Shown piece by piece: positions 10,916 through 22,190 of a DNA stretch of 64,000 nucleotides (position 1 is the stretch's first letter; the number at the start of each line of letters is the position of its first letter). This DNA is from Cyprinodon diabolis (lineage: Eukaryota; Chordata; Actinopteri; Cyprinodontiformes; Cyprinodontidae): contig CM060064.1 in the NCBI GenBank assembly GCA_030533445.1, positions 39,711,787 through 39,775,786 on the forward strand, given 5' to 3'. Under the pieces are notes generated by a model. That model was not told where the DNA came from. It did not search any database and worked only from the letters and a program-made list of their open reading frames with translations. The translations under genes and the position numbers were made by a program.

Positions 10916-12756
10916 TAAAAATGAAAGACAGAATGGGTGGCAAATCTTGAAACAAAAGATGTGAAATAAATACTCTCTGCATATAATTTCTAATATATTT
11001 CAAGACTGAAGTGGAGAAAGTTCATGGAGCACAACTGTTCTTACCTAATAAGCATAGTTGAGCAACTTAATTAGCTGATTGATTTTCGCAAGGACAGATC
11101 TATTTAAGGTTACTGTCCTTTGTTTTGTTAGCATTGGTTACCATTTAATATTTATTTGCAACCCATATTGCCTGAAACTGCTGATATCTACTGTAACAGA
11201 AAGAACTTACAGCTCCCTGTATGTAGCGGTGTTTTCAAACATCTGCAGCAACATGGGCATGTATCACTGAAATGTGTTCAGGAAAACTGTTCTTGCGGTT
11301 TTCATTCTGACCATTGTTCGAGCTTAGCGTATGCCGACTCCAATGAGAGCTTGCCATGTTCTAACTTAAATGCTTTGCAGGCTAGTGGACATATGCTATC
11401 AGGGTAATCCAACATTGCACTTAGCTGATGAGTTTCCAGAAGGCCAGTCCCACACTGTGAGGCTGACCTTTTGCACACACTGTGAGAATGGATGAAAGAG
11501 CTCGGCTAAGTCCTGTTTACAGTCAATCTGGGTAAACAAATTAAACATTCAGATTGAAAAAAAGTTTGTAGAAAGCTGGTTTTTCACTCAGGTTATCACA
11601 CTCACAAAAAGCTGATTTACACAGAAAAAAAATGTTCTCTTACTGTTTGGAATAAGATGAATTACATGTGTGCAAATTGTTTTTTGCAACCTACTGTATG
11701 AAGAACTAAATACAAACCATGAGAAACCAATGGTGGTTTGTTATAAACTAATGCATTCTGTTTGAATTGAATTAACAGATAAAATCTGCTCAAATCCTGT
11801 TTTGGAACTGCTCCCAAGTCTCTGCACATTATTATTCTGAGAAGTAGTATGCTTTTAAGGGACTCTGACATAAAACTCTCTTATCATGGGGAGACTCCCT
11901 CACAGTCCTCTCACAACCTTCACCATCAATAAAAGAAGTACACAGATGTATGCATAAACCACTGAGAAACATTAAAGACAACCAGCTGAAGGTTTTTCTT
12001 CTCTGGGACTATAGCGGCCTGCTTTGTGTCCCATCTTTTAAGTTAAGTTCAGGCACGGTTCTTACTTTGTTGAGTTCGGATGCTTTTTAAATGTGACTCA
12101 AAGCTTCTTAACTCTCAATAATAGTTTGGAGCTTTAATTAGTAAACTGATCAGTATTCTTCCTTGACATCATATTAGAAAATAAACTTTCATTTTCATGA
12201 GCGTGAGGCAGAGAGCAATCTGAGGTGTAGGATCTCTGCAGAATCTGGAACGCTATGCAATAAAGGTGATTGAAAGCACCGAGCACTTTTGAATACATTG
12301 ATGAGCAGGAAACAGGCACAAGACGAGTTTGTTGAACCCACAACACATCCTTTATCCGCACTATGAGCTTCTGCCTCTTGGCAGATTTGTAAATAAAGGA
12401 AAATAAAAGCAGTAAGTGGAACAATTTATTGAACTTACCAAGAGGCGACAGTAATGTTTTTTCCAGTTGCACAGACAGTCATTAGTGATAATACCTCTCG
12501 AGAAGACTTTAAGCATCTGCTGAACTGAAAAAATTCAATGCTCAGTTATCAGTTGCTGGTAACAGCATTGTGCTTATGTTTTTTTTTTTATTATTTGTTT
12601 CATTTACTCAAATGTGGAACGATGCATTTAGGTAACTCTTCTGCATTAACTGCTTCAGTAAGCTCACATCCCAAGGGCTTTCATAACTTCAGTTTTGAAA
12701 TTATGAAAATCCATTTTTGTTGTAAAAATCTCTTTTTCGTGTAGTGCAGAGGAACC
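10916..12756. other. No gene recognised
   Basis: Unique-looking DNA. Stretches at about 11040-11460 and 12150-12470 have mixed composition and no repeat signature and could be conserved non-coding DNA. No coding exon could be supported. Confidence 0.45.
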
Positions 12757-12985
12757 TGGAATGGTGGCCTAGTGATTAGAGAGCGGTGGATTAACATCAT
12801 GGAGACGCTGTAAATTTGCTAGTTCTAGGCTCAGAATAACACTCTGTGTCCCCGATTGAAACTTTAAACCCACGATGCTCCCTGGATGCTGCAAGCTACT
12901 CAGTGCTCCCTGAGGGATGGGTTAATGCAACATTAACTTCCTGCATTGTACAATTCCTATGAAAAATAAAGGTGCTTAGAAAAGT
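12757..12985 (+). mobile_element. tRNA-derived SINE, copy 1 (degenerate)
   Basis: A tRNA-like head (ggtggcctagtgattagag) is followed by the body words cacgatgctccctgg and gatgggttaatgcaa and a tail with aataaaggtgctta. The organisation matches the copy at 42737-42958. The box B region is worn, so this is an old copy. Confidence 0.6.
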
Positions 12986-14375
12986 AATAATGTGCTAATA
13001 AATCACCAAGTATTTTGACAGTCTTTATACAAAATAATCAGTTAAATTAATTTAATTTGATTGGCCCCATGACCAAATGTGAAGCTATGAAACACCCCAG
13101 TTAAAACAATTTGTAAGAAAAGAAAGGGTAAAAGTTTAGTTGCAGCGGTGAAGCAGGAAGGTTTTGGAAGGTCAAAAAGGCTTCAACATGAAATAAGACT
13201 GCTCTCCTGCTCAGTAGAGCGATCCATTACCCTAATGCCATTAGTGTAGAGCTTATTCAGCATTGGCAGTTGGTTGGTGTGAAGATATCTGCACGCAGGG
13301 TGAGATGCAGGCGTTTGGACACAAGCATGGTGACAAGAAGGAGAGCAAAGAAGCAACTTCTGCACAAAAACATGAAGAATTTTCACTGATAAGCATCAGG
13401 TTATGAGAAAACGAGTATTGTTCACTATCAGCCAGGACTTGTTACAACATTCAGCAATTTTTTTCTAAGTTTTTTGAATAGTTTGAAATAGGGCCAGGCG
13501 GTGCAGTAATAAAAAAAATCTAATTTCTGATTTTTTTCCTATCAAATCAGATTAATACTTCATTTTATAATCCTTGAATTTCATAATAAAGTGGCAAATA
13601 AAATACATTACTTTTTTTTTTTTTTAAATCATCTCCTCTGGGAGATTACCTTAAATTAAAGGGCAATGAAATTCAAACTGTGAACATGCTTGTAAAACAA
13701 TGTTTCACAACAAATACTGAAAATATAAAATCTGAAATGCTTGCATCTAGTATAACACAGAAAGCTAGTTCATCAGTTATGAGTACACATCCAAGAATGA
13801 AAGGTGATGAACTGCTGTTAGTCAGAGTTATGTAAGCTCAGGCAGTGGATTGGTGGAAAAAGAAAAGAAAGTAATTTTCCAAAGATTAATAATTAACTGA
13901 ATTGTTCTTCATGGTACCAGAAATAGCAAAAATTCTATCTTTGATCATGGCTCCACAATCAGATACTCTACAGTTTCACTTTGATGGTTTCTACAATTAT
14001 TTAGGCCTTTCCTTTAACAATTTGGATTGTCTTTTAACCTCACTTTAAACATTGCATACTGTACATCACAATAGGTAAATACATAACAATTATTCTATGA
14101 AAAAACAAAACAAAAACAGCTTTTATAAGACTTGGATAAAAAGAGGAATACAACAGAGGCTTTGTAAGCCTAACCCAAACATTGCTTAGAGAAGGTTTCA
14201 GATCTATGTATCGATTTTAAAGGTTAACAGGTGAACTGTTAACTGTGTAGACGACCAATATCTACAATTTCTACTACTATAGATGAATAGAACTAGCTGA
14301 TACAGAAATCAGCCTCCCTTTGACGCCTGACCTAAGGAGCTGATGTTGACCAAATCAGATTGTTCAAAAGACTTG
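12986..14375. other. No gene recognised
   Basis: AT-rich DNA with poly-T at 13611-13625. A short gggccaggcg word near 13492 resembles an hAT end, but no partner was found. Confidence 0.5.
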
Positions 14376-15035
14376 GGCCCCGTCCACACGAAGTCAAAAC
14401 AAACACAAAACGCTAATATTTCCAGAACGTTTGTCGTAAAGACGGAGACGTAAAATAAATGTGATCGACCACACGAATGCATGAAAACGCTGCAAAATGT
14501 ATGCCAGGCCTGTAAGTGGCACTGTGGTGCCAAAGCAAAAATAGGCGAAAACAGGCAACGAAATGTTGGGCACGTGCATTAATATTTATACAACAACCAA
14601 ACCGGAAAAACGGAAAATGGCCCTGCGGGTCCATTTTCGTGGTTCAGTCAAATTGAGGTGATTAACTATGTCATCTATATTGCTCTGTTCTTCCTGGAGA
14701 TATTCCAGAAGAAGAAGATTCTGTTGTAAGCCCGACAGCAGGGTGAGTAGCATGAGGAGCAACCATTCAACACAGTACGGCGCCATTGTTGTTGTGATAC
14801 TGTGTCGCGCATGTGTGTTTAGAGGCGACGCTATGACGCATGCGTGTAAAAAAAAAAAGCCAGACCTTAAAGATGGAAACGTGAAAACGGCGTTTCAAAA
14901 TCTTCCCACTCTAAAGGCTTAATAAAAAAAAGATCGTTTACAGACCCCGAAACGCCGGCTTCGTATGGATAAGAGGCTGGTTTGGTGAAAAATTTGTGCG
15001 TTTAGGCCAGGGTTTGGCTTCGTGTGGACGGGGCC
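14376..15035. mobile_element. Inverted-repeat element, 'ggccccgtccacacg' family, complete copy
   Basis: The ends are perfect inverted repeats over ggccccgtccacacgaag. TTG lies just outside both ends (14373-14375 and 15036-15038), which reads as a 3-bp target duplication of the PIF/Harbinger type. At 660 bp there is no nuclease domain, so it is non-autonomous. It contains a minus-strand frame starting MAPYCVEW (14786 to 14586), which is also kept in the second copy at 50083-50533. Assignment to PIF/Harbinger rests on the 3-bp duplication and the ends and is inference. Confidence 0.75.
14586..14786 (-). pseudogene. Leucine-rich leader ORF of the 14.4 kb element
   Basis: A 66-codon frame starts MAPYCVEWLLL and continues through a Leu-rich, Gln/Glu-containing stretch to LNLTEPRKWTRRA. 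The diverged copy at 50154-50330 keeps the same reading frame with few changes (SNIDDIVNH against SNIDHIVQH). It is most simply the start of the transposase or accessory protein of the parent element, left behind in the deleted copy. No known domain is recognised. The hydrophobic beginning looks superficially like a signal peptide, but I do not think it is a host gene. Confidence 0.5.
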
Positions 15036-15038
15036 TTG

Positions 15039-16109
15039 ATAACAGAATCAGTTTCTCTCTCCCACAACATGATTTTTGTGTCTTACAGTGGCCATAACAT
15101 ACTAATTGCATACTTATGTCAGACAATCACAAACTTTCTTACAGAGTTATTTATGTATCAAACTCATTAAATGAACCAAAACATTTCGGCTGATGGCAAT
15201 GAGAAAGTTTTCATTTGTGTTTTTGAAGAATGTGTAACTTTAAGCAATGTATAACTCTCCAGTTCAGATTAGGGCAGCCTAATATTTTTAGATTTTTAAA
15301 AGTTGCCAATTAAATGTAGTCAAAACTCAAAAGAAGGAAATCTCCGTTCATCTTTGAGCCCATAGGAAGCTTTAAAGCAGATGCTGACTTTAGCTGATGT
15401 CAGCAAATGTTAGCCATTGGCTCCATCTTTGCACAGAGTTAATAAATTGTTCATGTCTTGTTTGACACCGTTTCTTTTTCCAACAGAGTGCCTCTTAACC
15501 ACACAGTCAGTTGCAGAGAGATGGGAGCTTCCTCAGTGCTTACATAACACTTTTATCAACTGACCCTTTGAGATCTTTATTTGCTGACTTAACCAAAAAT
15601 ACACAAAACAGGGTATTCAACTTTAAAATATTTCCTACATATTCCTTATAATCCCATTCTTACTAGAAAGATCATTGTGACACCAAAGATTTCAATATTG
15701 TACTTATAGAATCAGTAAGCAACCAAATAGGAAAAAAGTTAATAAAATTAACATCTTTATTTTATCAAGGTTTGTCACATCTATTACCAATAGCTTCATA
15801 TCCTTTCTGTGCTCATCCGCTCCATCATTTCCTCCTCATAAGCAGTCTCACTTCACACAAACATCAGAGCTTTGCTGGGTCTTCCTAGTTCTCTTGGGAT
15901 CAGACCAATTAGTGAGAAAAGCTATGGACATGAACAGCCTGCCTTTATTGAACCTAATCATTTGTATGTTAACAGTAAACTAAGTTTAATCAAATAGGAA
16001 CCAATTTAAAATGAAGGGCTCGCCATGATTTAAAGCTACTTGCACTGCTCCCATGCCTTTTTTCCTACTGTTTCTACAAGACTTATTAAGTAGTTTGATA
16101 TTAGACAGC
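15039..16109. other. No gene recognised
   Basis: AT-rich unique-looking DNA. No repeat family or coding frame supported. Confidence 0.5.
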
Positions 16110-16768
16110 AGCAGGGTCTTCACAGGTTTGCCAAAAAAAGTCCATCAGACAGCTGCAGATGATCCAAAACTCTGCTGGCTGTTTCTCGCTATAACTTAGA
16201 AAGTACTGCTCATCAGCCCGCTTCTGAAGTTGTTCAACTGGCTCCCTGTAGCTCAGAGAACAGACTTTAAAATCATTCTGTAGGTTTATAAATCACTAAA
16301 TGGATCAGCACCTCAATACATAACAGATTTGTTATCAGTGTTTCAACCTCCCAGACCCATCAGGTCTTCTAGTTCCAGCCAACTCTGTACACCCAGAACT
16401 AGAACCAAACATGGAGAAGCAGTATTTAGTTCCTATGCTCCACTGATCTGGAAAAAACTCCAGGAAGACTGGAAAACTGCTGAAAAACTGAGTTCTTATA
16501 AGTCAAAGTTAAAAACCCATTTTTTTAGAGCTTCCTTTGAATGTTCCAGTTAAACTGCTAACTGGAGAATTACTTTGTTGTGATCTAATTACTTTACTTT
16601 CTTTATCATGTTTTTTTTTACTTGTTTTATTCTGCTTTTTGTGATCCAATTTGTTTTACAAATGTTTTTGCTTTTATTCTGCTTTTATTTCTCTTCTATC
16701 TAATTCGGGTAAAGCACTGAATTGTCCATCTACTGAGCTGTGCTATACAGATAAAATTGCCTTGCCTA
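16110..16768 (+). mobile_element. L2-type LINE, 3' end with C-terminal ORF2, TTGCC tail
   Basis: The insert encodes the last part of a LINE ORF2 downstream of the reverse transcriptase. The best stretch (16329-16553) reads PRPIRSSSSSQ, TRTKHGEAVFSSYAPLIW, LSSYKSKLKTHFFRASFE, which matches the conserved C-terminal region of fish L2-type LINEs (PSRPLRSS, RTKHGEAAFS, SSFKSRLKT). Upstream, the frame is broken by stops and shifts. The 3' end reads tgctatacagataaaattgccttgcct, the tail typical of this lineage. The copy is 5'-truncated and inactive. Confidence 0.8.
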
Positions 16769-17111
16769 GACGGTAGATACGAAGAAAACATTCTCAAAAG
16801 TACATCAATGGCGTAGTACTCCTTAAAACGCCACGTGTCCATTTACAAACACCCTCATGCCAGTTCATATTTTCCGCAGTCTGAGTGGTGGGTTCACCAG
16901 CAGGGTACAACAGCAGGACTGACCTACATTTCACTCCTATACAGACAGTCTGGGCAGCACACACACACATCCTCATCTTACTGTATGAAGTGAGGACCAT
17001 GTGTTGACTTCCACTGACTTTCATCGATTTTCAGTCATTTTTAACCCTTTCTATACCCTTTTGAAAATGTTTTTTTTTACTTGTATTAGCAATTATTTAC
17101 AGAAAAGTGAG
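16769..17111. other. No gene recognised
   Basis: Short interval between the LINE and the hAT element, containing a CA-rich run near 16958 and the phrase atgaagtgaggacc. No feature supported. Confidence 0.4.
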
Positions 17112-18085
17112 TAGGGCTGGGCGATATAGAAAAAAAGCTTATCGATAAAAAAAAATGCATATTGATCGATATCGATAATTATTAAAAAGATTTGAAACCA
17201 TATTTTATGTGCAGCTCTGCCTGGACTTTTTATAATATTGCTAAATGATTTAATTTTAATAAAAAACACAAACACAGACTTTGAATTAAATCTTTATTTA
17301 ACCAACTTTTTTAACCATAATAGAATTGTTTTAAAGAAAAATAACTTAAGAGACCTGAGTTATGTTATTAAATACTGACAAAGAATAAACTAAAGTGACC
17401 AGAAAAGTGACCAAAATAAATATAACAAATAAATGCCCCCACCCCCACCGCCGCCGACGCCCCCGTTTCCTGCTTTAACCTGAGTTATTACTTTGAAGTT
17501 GCTGGCCCCTCAGCATTTTTCTCTCAATTGTTAGAACTACGTGGGAAACTGCCCAGAACTGAAAATATATATATATTTTCCCGAAATTCCCGAAGATTCC
17601 TTGGAGGAGAGCCGCGCCGGGGCCTACACAACTCGTACTCCTGCGGGTGTGAGCGGCTGAGATGATAAAAAAAAAAAAAAGTTGGTTGTGTTATCAGACT
17701 TCGTTTTCACTGGTTCCCGACACATTTTACAGATGACTGTGGTTTGTTTTTTGGCCGACTTGCCATGACCAAAATACTGCCAGACTGCCGAACTACAAAA
17801 ACCCTTCTTTGAAACAATTTTCTCCGCCTCTCCTTGCTGCGACATCTTCATGTGCTCTGTGTTGTGGTTTGAGAGGGCGGCGCTTGGTGACGGCGTGCCT
17901 GGGTCCGCGATTGTGATTGGTTGGGAGGAAGCAGTGACTAGCATAAACCTACATGATAGGCTACAATGAGAAGGAAGGAAAACTGCGTTTCTTTTTTATC
18001 GAACTTTTATCGACCCTCTTTTTTTCTATTGCGCCACACGTCTATCGATCGATATATATCGTTATTGAATTATCGCCCAGCCCTA
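17112..18085 (-). mobile_element. hAT element, copy A
   Basis: The copy is bounded by TAGGGCTGGGCGATA and its inverted counterpart TATCGCCCAGCCCTA. The flanks AAAGTGAG (17104-17111) and ATAGTGAG (18086-18093) match at 7 of 8 positions, as expected for an hAT target duplication. Subterminal DNA is rich in atcgata words. The interior has only a BED-finger N terminus (minus strand). It is about 974 bp and near-identical over most of its length, in the same orientation, to copy B at 56963-57944. Confidence 0.9.
17624..17944 (-). pseudogene. BED zinc-finger N terminus of hAT transposase (copy A)
   Basis: BED fingers bind the element's ends in hAT transposases. The 106-codon frame starts MLVTASSQP and reaches SAVWQYFGHGKS, then TVICKMC (the CxxC pair) and KSDNTTNFFFF. 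A finger would continue with two His about five residues apart, but the run of T/A residues at 17667-17680 has shifted the frame and the His pair is not in register. The hATC catalytic and dimerisation region is absent from the whole element. It is a dead remnant. Confidence 0.75.
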
Positions 18086-18093
18086 ATAGTGAG

Positions 18094-19149
18094 TCATTTT
18101 TAAACTTAACAGTTTTTATGTATTATACTGTAAATACTGATATGTTTTTCCCACTATTTTTCGATAGTCAAGCAGGTGAAAACTCAAAAAGGATAACAAA
18201 AAAGAAACAACTTTCTGTATTCAATTTTGCTTTGTGCTTTCCGGCTGCACCTCTAAAACCTGGTGTTATTTTAGGTTCTTTAAAGATGTTACTACTTGAA
18301 CATCCTAGTATGTTTCACATGCAAAACAACAGATACTACAGTTCCTACTGAAAATCCTCAATCTAAATAATCTTTCATATCTGACTAAATTCATTCATTC
18401 ATATATGTCTCAGCTCTTTACCTATAAGCTTCAACTTTCAGAGTAAAAACAGGTCCCACATATCATGACAGGTGTGAAGAATTTTGTTTCCATTGCAAGT
18501 TATTTGTAAGAAAGCAAGACACCAAAAAAATAAAAAAACATGCAAATGATTGCGTTGTTTTATTGAGTGTCTTTATAAATTTACAGAGGATAAGTGAAGA
18601 GGACAATCATACTCCATGGAGTATGTTATCCTATTAGCCCTGTACATTCCACAATGTAATGTATCTCCTAAAAACATTTTTCGTTTAGCCATTCCAATCT
18701 TTTTAATGTTTTGCTGGATGGAGTCCTGCACACTTTAATCACATTTTCACCGTGGTTCTCTCCATGCTAAACCTACAGGCACTTTGATCGACTTCCAGGG
18801 TGTATTTTATTCACTTGTTGATTTGTAATGACAGTTTAATCATTTATAAATAAAATTTCTAGAAGAGTTCAAAAATTTCAACAAAAAAATATTCAGGGTA
18901 TGATTGGAGCTTTAGTTTTTTTTATATATCTTAAGTTGCACCTGAGTGTTGAACTAGTTACTGCATCTTGCTGCATAAGAGATTTACCTTCAGGTACCAA
19001 AATAGTAACCTATCCTAGCCTAACCTAACCTAAGGTACTGCAACCTAACTTGACCTTTCACCTAAGCTCTTCAACCAGCTTCAACTTCTAATACTTCTTA
19101 GCTTTATCTTACTACATTAGACTGTTCTGGATTAAACAACGAAGTATAA
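18094..19149. other. No gene recognised
   Basis: AT-rich DNA. It includes a perfect 18-bp palindrome, CATACTCCATGGAGTATG, at 18608-18625 and a run of short cctaac/ctaacc words at 19010-19055. No coding or RNA gene seen. Confidence 0.45.
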
Positions 19150-19258
19150 TAGACTCTATGCTCAACTCCACTACTTCCTCAGTCATCCAGTAATGACATA
19201 CAGGAAACAAAAGAGCTGCTTTAAGTTCAAGAGGTGGTGGAGTTGTGCATAGAGTCCA
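19150..19258 (+). repeat. Imperfect inverted repeat (28-bp arms, 53-nt loop)
   Basis: Arm 19150-19177 (core gactctatgctcaactccac) pairs with 19231-19258 (core gtggagttgtgcatagagtc). Of 28 positions, 24 are Watson-Crick, two would be G-U pairs if transcribed on the plus strand, and two mismatch. The loop is 53 nt. The shape resembles a small-RNA precursor or a worn miniature inverted-repeat element. The arms match no miRNA I recognise. Confidence 0.7.
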
Positions 19259-21420
19259 TTGGGAGATATAATTTCCCTTTTTAAAGAATAGCTAATTTTA
19301 TATTTTCTTGTCTCAAAATTAAGAACACAGTGTTTTAATTATAATTTATATCTTTCTAGCCTAAAGTAAATCAGTTGTAAATAAATATAGCATTGTGCCC
19401 CATAACAAGTCCATTTAAGTGGGCTTAAGAAAAGAGGATCAAAAGGCAATGTAGGATTGTTTAGTTTTGATAAATACAAAAATTAAAAGCATTTTAAATA
19501 GAAAATATATTAAAATTCCTTCTTCGGATGTTTATACTGTACTTATGAACTTACTAACCCCTTGAACAATTAAGTAAAGCCCAAATTATGAAGTTATAAC
19601 TTTGTAACCCGCATAGTTTTTACAATATTTGATTCCCAAGGAGATTGATCTGTTAATTTGGATTATAAGGGAACGATTCCAAGACTATGCTAAAATGAAT
19701 GGTGCAATGATAAAAAAAAAACAAAAAACTACTAATTAAATGCAAGTCTGATTCATGAAGAACAGATGTATAATAAAAAGGTCACACTAATCTGGTCTAA
19801 AGCCTTATAAAAACACCATGTGGTCGGCCTTTACTACATACTTATGCACTTCACAAAAGAGAGCACCATCAGAAATACAGTTATGAAATGCATTTGTATC
19901 TTAATCTGGCACAAATAGGTCCTTCAAATTCACATTAAACTTAAGCATCAACAAAACGACTCAAAATCTATGCGCGTAAATGAAGTTGGTAACAAGCCCG
20001 ACCTGATTTTCTACGTTCTGTAAGGAAGAACGGGCCAAATTAAAAAAAAAAAAGACCCACAATGTTTAACCCAGGTTGCACAGTTTCAAAGGACTTTCTG
20101 CCACAGGAAACATATGGAAAAAAAACTCCTCTCAATCACACCTTTAGCAACAAAAATTTATATTCTATCCTATATTACCCACTTTTCTTAATATCCTTCA
20201 GCCCTACTTACAATAATGAGATAGAGCGGTGTGTATGAAATTATAGCAAAACTGAAGGAGGAGTTTGGAGAAGCAAGGGACTTTGCAACTAAATCTGTCA
20301 CCGCTAAATGTAGCCGGGAAAAAGAAAGCTGTGGTTTTCTGCATCCCTGTGGTATTTTTTAAAACACTTCACAGAAATGTCATTAGGACCTCAAGAAAAT
20401 GTGTCACCTTTTAGAAAAAGGGACAACATAAGCCTCCATGAATCTAAAATGTCAACTGCTCTTGGTAAAAAAAAAAAAATCTATACCGACTTGTTCTTGA
20501 AATGCATAATCCAGCTGCACTAAAAACACCAAAATCCCTCAGAGAGGAATCAATACTGATGCATGATCAGAGTGACATGCTGGCATTAGCCTGATCTCAG
20601 TTTCCAACAAGTCTTAAAAAGGAAGCCAAGAACCATCAGCTTCACACTGTTAACCACTTACATATTTCTGAACTCTCAGGCATAAATATGCAAGGCAAAA
20701 TGACCTATACATGTTTTAACCCTCAGCTACTTGGTACAAGTAGGGTCATCTAGGGGGAAGCCTGACTTCCTTTTTTTAAACCAATTTTTAAGGGAGTAAT
20801 GACATTGAAACAGTGTTTGCTTTGAGTCACAGATATTCAGCTAGTTTGTCACACCAAGAAAGGAACCATGTCCCTTTTGATATACCACTAGGTTAAAAAA
20901 AAATCTACAAATAAAGCAATTAGAACACACCCTTACAAAATAAACAAAGTAATTATTGGGTGGTAAAATGCATTTTTGGAGTGGGTTTTTGTATTCATGT
21001 GTCCTATATCAGCAGAAAAATCTTGTCTTTCCCTAAAAGTCATTGCTTTGCTTTAGATCCAAGGGTTTTTTTTTTCTATGTTTTTGTGTCTAAGCCAAGT
21101 GCGAGTTTTTGATTGCAGATATTTGATTGTTACCATTTCTATCTACGGCTAAAAGATTTTGCTGGAACTCAAAATTGTGAATATTTTCAACAATATTGTA
21201 TGTAGATTGTTTCACTTCAGAGTTTCAGTTTTTAATTACCTTGAAAGCTTACATTGTTGCAGAACTTCTTTGTAACCTTTGTTTGGAAAAGTGCTAACTT
21301 CTGCTTGTATGCATAGATCAGTGCTGGCTAGAAGTTTCTCTTTCCTTTTTTGTGGCAGAAAATCAACTTTAAACATAACTGCCACATACAGTGCTGGAGT
21401 GGTGGTGTTGACCAAAATTA
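19259..21420. other. No gene recognised
   Basis: AT-rich DNA with short poly-A runs near 19713, 20041 and 20466. A mixed-composition patch at about 20500-20650 might be conserved non-coding DNA. No exon supported. Confidence 0.45.
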
Positions 21421-21510
21421 ATTTCAATTCAATTCAGTTTTTTTATATTAATATATATAATATATTAATAATTAACAACACATGTCATCTCAAGGCACTT
21501 TATTGAATGC
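21421..21510 (-). mobile_element. L2-type LINE 3' end fragment
   Basis: Read on the minus strand this gives aagtgccttgagatgacatg, tgttgtt and, after an AT-rich insertion, aactgaattgaattgaa. These are the last bases of the L2-type family also present at 5690-6285 and 54345-54611. It is very short and has an AT expansion just before the tail. Confidence 0.6.
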
Positions 21511-21999
21511 CTCTGAAATTTAAAAATTACTATTTCTTAAATTACGATTATATTGCGAAAGCAATTGATTGTAACTCTGTTCCTTCCTTCACACATCTAG
21601 GTGAACCAACCACATGAATGTATAGAGCTTTAGTGACAGCCAACCTCCTTGAAATTCCATGTTGATAGTTACATTGCTGTAACATATCAAACCATTATGA
21701 GTTAGTCACTGACTAATAATGTTAGGTAATGTTGTTGTTTGGTTTAATTTTAATTTGACAAATTTCTTGATTTTGACTATGAAAATTAAAGTAACTAAAA
21801 TAAGATGAAAGCAGGACACAAATGAAAAACCAAACTGTAAAAACATCAACGCTTCTGCACCAACAGCCAGAAAGAAGCAGAGGCAAATTACATAAATCTT
21901 TTACAATTTGCACGCCTGATTCTCCAAAAACAGAACAATAATTAACTTCACTGTGCTTCAACATCTGCCCATTAAACACATGTCAAGCATTTGTGAGTG
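21511..21999. other. No gene recognised
   Basis: AT-rich DNA between the LINE fragment and the candidate regulatory patch. Nothing supported. Confidence 0.45.
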
Positions 22000-22190
22000 G
22001 AACATCCACAGGTGGCACGGCAGAGGCACACAAATGCACACAGTCATATTATCGCTGTAGCTATGACAACAGCTGTCAGGAAAGCACAAATGGAGCGGGA
22101 AAGGTAGGGGCTGGATGTGTGGAGGTGGAAGGGGCAGCTCAGGCATTGATTGACAGCTGTGACAGCTATATGATCCTGTCCACTGTGCAC
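22000..22190. promoter_or_regulatory. Candidate regulatory element with TALE and E-box motifs
   Basis: A non-repetitive, GC-richer patch contains the exact decamer TGATTGACAG (22147-22156), the known composite PBX-PREP/MEIS site. It also holds CAGCTG E-boxes and repeated TGACAG words (gctgtgacagctatatg). If the gene at 47 kb extends leftwards, the patch lies inside its long first intron. The motif is seen directly; enhancer function is inference. Confidence 0.3.

Noticed and set aside
12757..12830. Possible tRNA gene
   Set aside because: The head resembles a tRNA but cannot form the full cloverleaf, and the following body and tail identify a SINE.
13492..13515. tagggccaggcgg, resembling an hAT end
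   Set aside because: No second end or target duplication could be found.
18608..18625. Perfect 18-bp palindrome CATACTCCATGGAGTATG
   Set aside because: Short palindromes of this size occur by chance in fish genomes often enough that no function can be claimed.
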